DNA of 11,608 nt, taken from contig CANCCF010000124.1 of the NCBI GenBank assembly GCA_947374485.1, positions 1-11,608 on the forward strand, written 5' to 3'. Origin of the DNA: Comamonadaceae bacterium. Its GTDB lineage: Bacteria; Pseudomonadota; Gammaproteobacteria; Burkholderiales; Burkholderiaceae_C. Every line of letters begins with the position of its first letter. Within the stretch, counting starts at the first letter, position 1. Shown in pieces: positions 7,363-11,608 of the stretch. A program made the translations under genes and the position numbers. The notes under the pieces are model-generated. The model ran no database searches, had not been told where the DNA came from, and saw nothing but the letters and a program-made list of their open reading frames with translations.

Positions 7363-7510
7363 TCAGTATTCGACATGCACGAATTCAGTCGGCGCCAAAA
7401 GGCACACACCAGCGCAGCCAGAGACCTTGGTGTGGGCAAGAAGAATGGGGAAAACGAAGAAGAGAGACACAGCCCATAGCGGGCTGGCGATGCCGGGGAA
7501 CCGGCGCTGG

Positions 7511-7535
7511 GGCAGCGGTGCTGTCTGCCGCTGCC
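7511..7535 (-). terminator. GC-rich hairpin after the 46-residue gene
   Basis: GGCAGCGG (7511-7518) pairs perfectly with CCGCTGCC (7528-7535) around a 9-nt loop. On the minus strand it begins 7 nt after the small gene's stop codon. There is no following U-run, so it may be a weak terminator or a 3'-end stabiliser. Confidence 0.4.
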
Positions 7536-7542
7536 TGTGTGT

Positions 7543-7683
7543 TTACGCCATTGACACTGCGATGAAGGCCAGCAAGAAAATCAGCACGGCACCGGCGATG
7601 GGCAAGACCAATGGAATCACTGGCACCACGGCTTCCACCGCATCGTGGGCTTGGGTGTCGGAGTGGGGTGCGGGTGCAGACAT
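7543..7683 (-). CDS. 46-residue single-helix membrane protein, unknown function
   Basis: A short frame from the ATG at 7683 to TAA at 7543. The product has a polar, histidine/aspartate-containing N-terminus of about 20 residues (MSAPAPHSDTQAHDAVEAVV) and then one strongly hydrophobic segment, residues 21-43, including VIPLVLPIAGAVLIFLLAF, ending IAVSMA. AAAGG lies 8 nt upstream of the start, a good ribosome site, and a GC-rich hairpin follows the stop; these three together argue it is a real gene. Larger frames across this stretch give composition-poor translations. The design (short soluble head, one helix, almost no C-terminal tail) resembles accessory subunits of respiratory oxidases, but no oxidase gene is nearby and I do not assign that role. 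It is divergent from the 7822-8151 gene. What it does is unknown. Confidence 0.65.
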   Translation of the reverse strand: MSAPAPHSDTQAHDAVEAVVPVIPLVLPIAGAVLIFLLAFIAVSMA

Positions 7684-7821
7684 GGAAGTGGCCTTTAAAA
7701 ATGGGTTGCTGCGATTCTAACTTTTCTCTTGTATCGCCGCGTCGAAAACAAGCGCTTACATCTCCCTCTGTCAACCATTTTGTGGTCTGGCGCGTCAATA
7801 AGCCAAGGGGGATGCCGAAAC

Positions 7822-8151
7822 ATGCGACATGCATCCGTGTTCAAAGTCATCACTGTAAATATGCACAGAAATACGATTCAGGTACCTGAAAAGGGCACCT
7901 ACAAATGGCAGTTGTTCAATTACTGGTCGGACGAATTCCGCCAGACCCATAACGACCACTCCGCCTATATTGCATTGAATTTCGCCGGTGCCTTGGACGC
8001 CTGCCGCAACAAACTGCAGTCCCTGATCCAGCACCACCGCCAGCAAGCCAGCAAGGCAGTTGCCTGTGAACGCCACCACCGCGCCATTGCCCGTTTGCAG
8101 AACACCATGACCGGAGCGGCCATGGCGTTCGAAAGTGGGTTCCACCACTGA
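7822..8151 (+). CDS. Hypothetical protein, 109 residues
   Basis: I do not recognise this protein. The preferred ATG at 7822 has AGGGGG (7806-7811) 10 nt upstream; the frame also opens at 7729, but the extra residues look like random intergenic translation, and an ATG at 7861 lacks a ribosome site. The product has a short N-terminal part likely in strands (ASVFKVITVNMHRNTIQVPE), an aromatic stretch YKWQLFNYWSDEFRQTHNDH, and a helical C-terminal half rich in Ala, Gln, Arg and His (ALDACRNKLQSLIQHHRQQA). It has two cysteines, no signal peptide and no membrane segment, so it is probably a small cytoplasmic protein. A hairpin with a pyrimidine tail follows the stop. It converges on recQ. Third-position GC supports coding, but no function can be proposed. 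Confidence 0.6.
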   Translation: MRHASVFKVITVNMHRNTIQVPEKGTYKWQLFNYWSDEFRQTHNDHSAYIALNFAGALDACRNKLQSLIQHHRQQASKAVACERHHRAIARLQNTMTGAAMAFESGFHH

Positions 8152-8155
8152 GCCA

Positions 8156-8182
8156 AGCCGCCCGGCTGGCGGTTCTTTCTCT
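8156..8182 (+). terminator. Probable terminator after the 109-residue gene
   Basis: CCGCC (8158-8162) pairs with GGCGG (8168-8172) around a 5-nt loop, extended by a G-U and an A-U pair, and is followed on the plus strand by TTCTTTCTCTCT. It starts 5 nt after the stop at 8151. The tail is interrupted by C, so efficiency is uncertain. In the recQ direction no U-run follows. Confidence 0.5.
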
Positions 8183-8199
8183 CTGCATGGCGCGGGAAC

Positions 8200-10044
8200 T
8201 CAGTCCATCTGGATGACCCGCAGAACCTCGGTCGCATAGGCCTCCAGCTTTTTGGCACCGATACCGCTGATGCCTTGCAAATCGACCAGCGTGCGCGGCG
8301 CCCGCTGCGCAATGGCCGCGAGGGTGGCGTCATGGAAAATCACATACGCAGGCAAATTGTGTTCCCGCGCCACCTCGGCGCGCCAGGCCTTGAGGGCTGA
8401 GTAGCGCAGCAGGGCTTCGCTGTCCAGGGCAATCGGGGTCTTGACTGCGGCCCCCAGGCGGGCACTGCGTTTGGGCTTGCGCCCGCTGTCTGCCGCCGAT
8501 TCGCGCAGCTGCACCTGTACTTCGCCGCGCAGGACAGAACGTGATTGATCCGTTAGCTGCAAGGTGTTGTAGGCCTGTGCGTCGACCCGCACCGCGCCCA
8601 TGGCAATCAGCTGGCGCAGCACACCGCGCAACTGCAACTCGCTGTATTGCGCACCCAGGCCATAGGTGCTGAGCGTGGTGTGGCCATGCAGGGCCACCTT
8701 TTCGGTGGCCCTGCCACGCACGATGTCCATCAGATGCCCCGCACCAAAACCCATGCCATTGGCTTGCTGGATGCGGTAAATGGTGCTGAGCAGCTTGCGG
8801 GCGGCGTCGGTGCCATCCCAGATGGCTGGCGGGTTGAGACAGTTGTCGCAGTTGCCACAGGGCGCGCTGCCTTCGCCAAAATAGGCCAGCAAGCGCACGC
8901 GGCGGCAGTCCGTGGCTTCGGCCAGACCCAGCAGGGCGTCGAGTTTGCCGCGCATGATTTGCTTGAATTCTTCGCCGGCCGGGCTCTCGTCAATCATGCG
9001 GCGCTGGTTCACCACGTCTTGCAGGCCATAGCCCATCCAGGCCTGGGCGGGCAGGCCGTCGCGCCCGGCGCGACCGGTCTCCTGGTAATAGCCCTCGATA
9101 TTTTTGGGCATGTCCAAGTGGGCGACAAAGCGCACATCGGGCTTGTCGATGCCCATGCCGAAGGCAATCGTGGCCACCATGACAATGCCTTCTTCGCGCA
9201 AAAAGCGGTCCTGGTGCTTTTGGCGCAGCTTGTTGTCCAGCCCGGCGTGGTACGGCAGGGCGTTGATGCCCGCATCCACCAGGGTTTGTGCCATGTCTTC
9301 CACCTTGCGGCGCGACTGGCAGTAGACGATGCCCGCATCGCCCTCGTGTTCACGCTCGATGAAGCGTAGCAATTGCAGGGTACTGTCGCGCTTTTCCTCG
9401 ATCGTGTAGCGGATGTTGGGGCGATCAAAACTGCTGACAAAGGCGCGCGCGTCTTCGAGTTGCAGGCGCTCCAGGATGTCCTCGCGTGTCAGCGCATCGG
9501 CCGTGGCGGTGAGGGCCATGCGCGGCACACCGGGAAAGCGCTCGTGCAGCACACTGAGTGCCCGGTATTCGGGGCGAAAATCGTGGCCCCACTGGCTTAC
9601 GCAGTGCGCCTCATCGATGGCGAACATGCTTAACTGGCCGCGCTCAAACAGTGCCTCGAGCTGGGCCAGGAAGCGCGGCGTGGTCAGGCGCTCGGGCGCG
9701 GCATACAGCAGGGTGATGTCGCCGCGCAGCATGCGCTGCTCCACCTGGTAGGCCTCCTCACCGCCCAGGGTGGAGTTGAGGAAGGCGGCTGCAACACCGG
9801 CCTCGTGCAGGGCGCCGACCTGGTCGTGCATCAGTGCAATCAGGGGCGACACCACAATGGTGACACCATGCCCGGCTTGCTGGCGCGCAATGGCCGGGAT
9901 TTGGTAGCACAGGCTCTTGCCGCCGCCGGTGGGCATGAGCACCAGGGCATCACGGCCGGCCACCATGTGGTCGACAATGGCTTGCTGAGGCCCACGGAAC
10001 TGGTCGTAACCGAAGACTTCGCTGAGAATTTGCTGAGGAGACAA
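8200..10044 (-). CDS. recQ: ATP-dependent DNA helicase RecQ
   Basis: 3'-5' superfamily-2 DNA helicase of recombination and replication-fork repair. The 614-residue product has the complete RecQ layout: a zero motif FGYDQFRGPQQ (11-21), Walker A MPTGGGKS (37-44), DEAH box (144-147) running into the aromatic loop HCVSQWGHDFRPEY, SSFDRPN, motif VI QETGRAGRDG (321-330), zinc-site cysteines C380, C396, C399 and C402, the RQC winged helix (about 410-515) and a C-terminal HRDC domain (about 545-612). Length matches E. coli RecQ (about 610). The start is a TTG at 10044: an in-frame stop lies about 14 codons upstream with no ATG between, and the next internal Met is past the zero motif, so TTG is the reasonable start. 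No strong ribosome site is seen. The 107-nt gap to the upstream same-strand CNB gene holds no clear terminator. Confidence 0.97.
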   Translation of the reverse strand: MSPQQILSEVFGYDQFRGPQQAIVDHMVAGRDALVLMPTGGGKSLCYQIPAIARQQAGHGVTIVVSPLIALMHDQVGALHEAGVAAAFLNSTLGGEEAYQVEQRMLRGDITLLYAAPERLTTPRFLAQLEALFERGQLSMFAIDEAHCVSQWGHDFRPEYRALSVLHERFPGVPRMALTATADALTREDILERLQLEDARAFVSSFDRPNIRYTIEEKRDSTLQLLRFIEREHEGDAGIVYCQSRRKVEDMAQTLVDAGINALPYHAGLDNKLRQKHQDRFLREEGIVMVATIAFGMGIDKPDVRFVAHLDMPKNIEGYYQETGRAGRDGLPAQAWMGYGLQDVVNQRRMIDESPAGEEFKQIMRGKLDALLGLAEATDCRRVRLLAYFGEGSAPCGNCDNCLNPPAIWDGTDAARKLLSTIYRIQQANGMGFGAGHLMDIVRGRATEKVALHGHTTLSTYGLGAQYSELQLRGVLRQLIAMGAVRVDAQAYNTLQLTDQSRSVLRGEVQVQLRESAADSGRKPKRSARLGAAVKTPIALDSEALLRYSALKAWRAEVAREHNLPAYVIFHDATLAAIAQRAPRTLVDLQGISGIGAKKLEAYATEVLRVIQMD

Positions 10045-10151
10045 GGAAACTTTGCGGTGGATGGGAGTCGAATGGGTGCAGCTTTACAGGGGCTGTGGTG
10101 ATCGCAGCGCCCTGGTGTCGTGACCGGGTCTATTGTCCCGCTTTTGAATGG

Positions 10152-10751
10152 CTAGCCATCGCGCCCCCAGAGTACGGGCTTGCTCACTGCAGGCGTGCTC
10201 TGGCTGGCCAGTTCGTCGCGCATAGCGGTGGCCAGGCGGGCGTAGAGCTTGAGTTGGCGGCTGGTGTCGCGCAGCCGCTCGGCTATATTGGCCGACACGC
10301 CCAGCAACAAGCGGGCGGCCACCACCGGGTCCTTGCGGATCATGGTCTCCACCGCTGCACGCGTCAGAATAGCGCACCAGACATCGGTGCCAGCGGTGCA
10401 GGAGGCCGAACGCGCCTCCTGGTCCACCAGACCAATCTCGCCGATCAGGCTGCCGGGCCCCAGCACCCGGATGGTGACCGGCTCAGTGCGGCTGACGGTG
10501 ACCCGCTCCACCACCACATCACCCTCAATCAGCAGCGCCATGAAGCCGCTGTCACCGGCGTCTCCTTCGCGGATAAACACGGTGTCGGCGGAAAAGAAGC
10601 GCGGCTGCATGTAGGCCGCCACCACGCGCGCTTCCGCCAGCGACAGGCAGGTCAGGGCTTCTGGCGCTGACAACAACTGGGCCACCAGTTCACTTGCAGA
10701 AGTGCCGTGGGCCAAGGGGATCTGGTCAAGGTGCTGGAGTGCAGTGTTCAT
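10152..10751 (-). CDS. Stand-alone cyclic-nucleotide-binding domain protein
   Basis: A 199-residue protein with one Crp/cNMP-binding domain (about 45-145) and no recognisable DNA-binding or enzymatic domain. The beta-roll is seen in RFFSADTVFIREGDAGDSGF and MALLIEGDVVVERV, and the phosphate-binding cassette in GSLIGEIGLVDQEARSAS (100-117), which keeps the glutamate (E105) and arginine (R114) that contact cyclic nucleotide. After the domain comes a long helix (about 141-182, including ANIAERLRDTSRQLKLYARL) like the CRP dimerisation helix, then a short disordered tail ending WGRDG. The helix-turn-helix of CRP/FNR proteins is absent, so it is not an ordinary transcription factor. The ATG at 10751 has CAGG about 8 nt upstream; the frame is open further up, but that part is unlike protein. 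It follows comM by 65 nt on the same strand. Role unknown; nucleotide sensing with a partner protein is inferred. Confidence 0.82.
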   Translation of the reverse strand: MNTALQHLDQIPLAHGTSASELVAQLLSAPEALTCLSLAEARVVAAYMQPRFFSADTVFIREGDAGDSGFMALLIEGDVVVERVTVSRTEPVTIRVLGPGSLIGEIGLVDQEARSASCTAGTDVWCAILTRAAVETMIRKDPVVAARLLLGVSANIAERLRDTSRQLKLYARLATAMRDELASQSTPAVSKPVLWGRDG

Positions 10752-10816
10752 GGATGGTGCCTGGTGGTTGCTGGCGCGCGGAACTTTCATACTAGCGCAG
10801 GAGGCCATCGTGCACA

Positions 10817-11470
10817 TTACAAGGCACCCGCCGCCAACGGCCCGGCATGCCGGTATTGCAGGGCCTCGGCAGCATGGGCCAGGCCAATGCCCGTGCAGTT
10901 GCCCAGGTCGGCAATGGTGCGGGCAATTTTCAGGGTGCGGTGCAGGCTGCGCGCCGACCAACCCAGGCGCTGCGCTGCCGCACGCAAAAACAGCGCAGTG
11001 GCCGCATCCAGTTGGGCGTGCAGATCAAGCTCGCTGCCTGCCAGGGCCTGGTTGGCCTTGCCTTGGCGCAGTTGCGCCCGCTGGCGCGCATCCGCACAAC
11101 GCTGCCGCAGCGTGGCGCTGGACTCACCGGCGGGCGCATGCAACAGCTCATCCATAGGCAGCGCAGGCACCTCCACATGCAGATCGATGCGGTCCATCAG
11201 CGGTCCGCTCAGGCGGCCCTGGTAGCGTGCAATCTGGTCGGGCGTGCAGCGGCAGCGATGGGCGGTGCTGCCCAAATAGCCGCAGGGGCAGGGGTTCATG
11301 GCCGCAATCAGCTGAAAGCGTGCCGGAAACTCGGCCCGCCGGGCGGCGCGGGCAATGGTGATGGTGCCGGTCTCCAGCGGTTCGCGCAGCGCCTCCAGAG
11401 CGGAGCGTTTGAACTCGGGAAATTCATCCAGAAAGAGGACACCCTGGTGGGCGAGAGAAATTTCACCCGG
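10817..11470 (-). CDS. comM: ComM (YifB) Mg-chelatase-like ATPase, C-terminal part only; 5' part missing
   Basis: ComM is a hexameric AAA+ helicase that drives branch migration during natural transformation. Only its last 217 residues are present; family members are about 500. The remaining frame starts abruptly at P-G-E-I-S-L-A-H-Q-G and includes the Walker B segment GVLFLDEFPEF, RRAEFPARFQLIAA, the cysteine motif MNPCPCGYLG, LSGPLMDRIDLHVEVP and the C-terminal helical segment SARSLHRTLKIARTIADL. The Walker A half is absent. Upstream of about 11470 the comM frame meets a stop (TAA at 11479-11477) and the sequence loses all ComM similarity and drops in GC. A start at the ATG at 11299 would drop even Walker B, so the fragment cannot make a working ATPase. 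It is either a gene broken by insertion or rearrangement, or a contig-end join. The CNB gene follows 65 nt downstream. Confidence 0.9.
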   Translation of the reverse strand, partial: PGEISLAHQGVLFLDEFPEFKRSALEALREPLETGTITIARAARRAEFPARFQLIAAMNPCPCGYLGSTAHRCRCTPDQIARYQGRLSGPLMDRIDLHVEVPALPMDELLHAPAGESSATLRQRCADARQRAQLRQGKANQALAGSELDLHAQLDAATALFLRAAAQRLGWSARSLHRTLKIARTIADLGNCTGIGLAHAAEALQYRHAGPLAAGAL

Positions 11471-11478
11471 TGGGCATT
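11466..11478. other. Breakpoint between comM and unrelated AT-richer sequence
   Basis: ComM coding similarity ends at the codons for Pro-Gly-Glu (about 11470) on the minus strand. From here to the window end the GC is about 43% by hand count, against roughly 65% before, and an unrelated plus-strand frame opens. No inverted repeat, target duplication or IS end can be identified in the 138 bases available. Confidence 0.75.
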
Positions 11479-11608
11479 AACAAAGTTAGGCTCAAAACCT
11501 AACGAAGTTGTGCGCAACTGTGACAAATTGAGATCCATGGGTGTCACCGCCGTGAGTGAATTGGTTGGACTAACGCCAGAAAACTTGCCAGTTTTCATAT
11601 TAGAACAT
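11474..11608 (+). CDS. Fragment of an open frame resembling the start of a YcaO domain (partial at both ends)
   Basis: The plus-strand frame starting at GCA 11474 is open to the window end (45 codons) and reads like real protein: ALTKLGSKPNEVV, then RNCDKLRSMGVTAVSELVGL and TPENLPVFILEH. The pattern P-x-E, K-L, G-(V/I)-T-x-V-(S/A)-(E/D), then G-L-x(4)-(L/I)-P-V matches the beginning of YcaO domains, where 'SPEET...LGITRVADVTGLD..GIPV' is typical. YcaO proteins are ATP-dependent cyclodehydratases or thioamide-forming enzymes acting on peptides. No proper start codon precedes the similar part; the frame continues into antisense comM, so the true 5' end is missing. The opposite-strand frame from 11598 is less protein-like. 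The similarity is from memory of the family over about 40 residues, without a search, so it is tentative. Confidence 0.4.

Noticed and set aside
7192..7479. Plus-strand 95-codon open frame.
   Set aside because: It runs through the pckG leader hairpin, promoter and ATGCAAA repeats, lacks a ribosome site, and its composition is not protein-like.
7385..7834. Minus-strand 149-codon open frame covering the 46-residue gene.
   Set aside because: Its translation is rich in Cys, Arg and His with no recognisable domain and is out of frame with the better-supported small gene.
11478..11532. Repeats of the type TAACRAAGTT at 11478 and 11500 (a weaker copy at 11521), about 22 nt apart, and the inverted pair GTTAGG/CCTAAC, suggestive of transposase-binding sites or an integron attC core.
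   Set aside because: They lie inside a protein-like open frame, the third copy is poor, and no terminal inverted repeat, integrase gene or full attC structure is visible in 138 bases.
11308..11598. Minus-strand 96-codon frame crossing the comM break, read as a gene fused to comM.
   Set aside because: Its second half is comM in the wrong register, and its first half is less protein-like than the plus-strand frame over the same bases.
1..11608. Search for tRNA/rRNA genes, CRISPR arrays, toxin-antitoxin pairs, phage genes or a defence island.
   Set aside because: Nothing resembling these was seen by eye on either strand; the region is ordinary chromosomal sequence apart from its last ~135 bases.

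Overview
The window looks like chromosomal DNA of a betaproteobacterium, most likely Burkholderiales/Comamonadaceae (Rhodoferax/Polaromonas-like). This rests on the high GC and on the protein character: a GTP-dependent PEP carboxykinase, an ArgP-type LysR regulator and a Comamonadaceae-style ComM and RecQ. The genus is a guess. Nearly all of it is ordinary, tightly packed core or semi-core sequence. I see no phage, CRISPR array, tRNA, rRNA or complete mobile element.

Layout. (1) 1-2855: the 5' part of dadA (D-amino acid dehydrogenase, minus, cut by the window edge) is divergent from an ArgP-type LysR regulator, which is followed by a TetR-family regulator. (2) 2863-4639: a calcineurin-like phosphoesterase and, 10 nt upstream on the same strand, a second LysR regulator. 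A 15-bp palindrome sits just before its start codon, facing a divergent small two-helix membrane protein (4703-5176). (3) 5197-5226: a symmetric bidirectional terminator separates that gene from pckG (5267-7174, minus). The pckG upstream region is rich in signals: a candidate promoter, phased ATGCAAA repeats just upstream of it, and a long leader hairpin. (4) 7543-8151: a 46-residue single-helix membrane protein (minus) and a divergent 109-residue unknown protein. (5) 8200-10751: recQ and a stand-alone cyclic-nucleotide-binding-domain protein, both minus. (6) 10817-11608: the C-terminal part of comM, whose frame breaks abruptly at about 11470. The last ~135 bases are about 43% GC and carry an open plus-strand frame that resembles the start of a YcaO domain.

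How the genes relate. PckG is the gluconeogenic step from oxaloacetate to PEP, and DadA feeds amino-acid carbon toward 2-oxo acids, so both fit growth on organic/amino acids; they are not in one operon. ArgP may control dadA across the shared intergenic region. RecQ and ComM are DNA-recombination enzymes (ComM acts in natural transformation), with the CNB protein between them. I found no clear new multi-gene system. The best leads are the comM junction with its foreign-looking fragment (a real insertion or a chimeric contig end), the pckG control region, and the 46-residue membrane protein.
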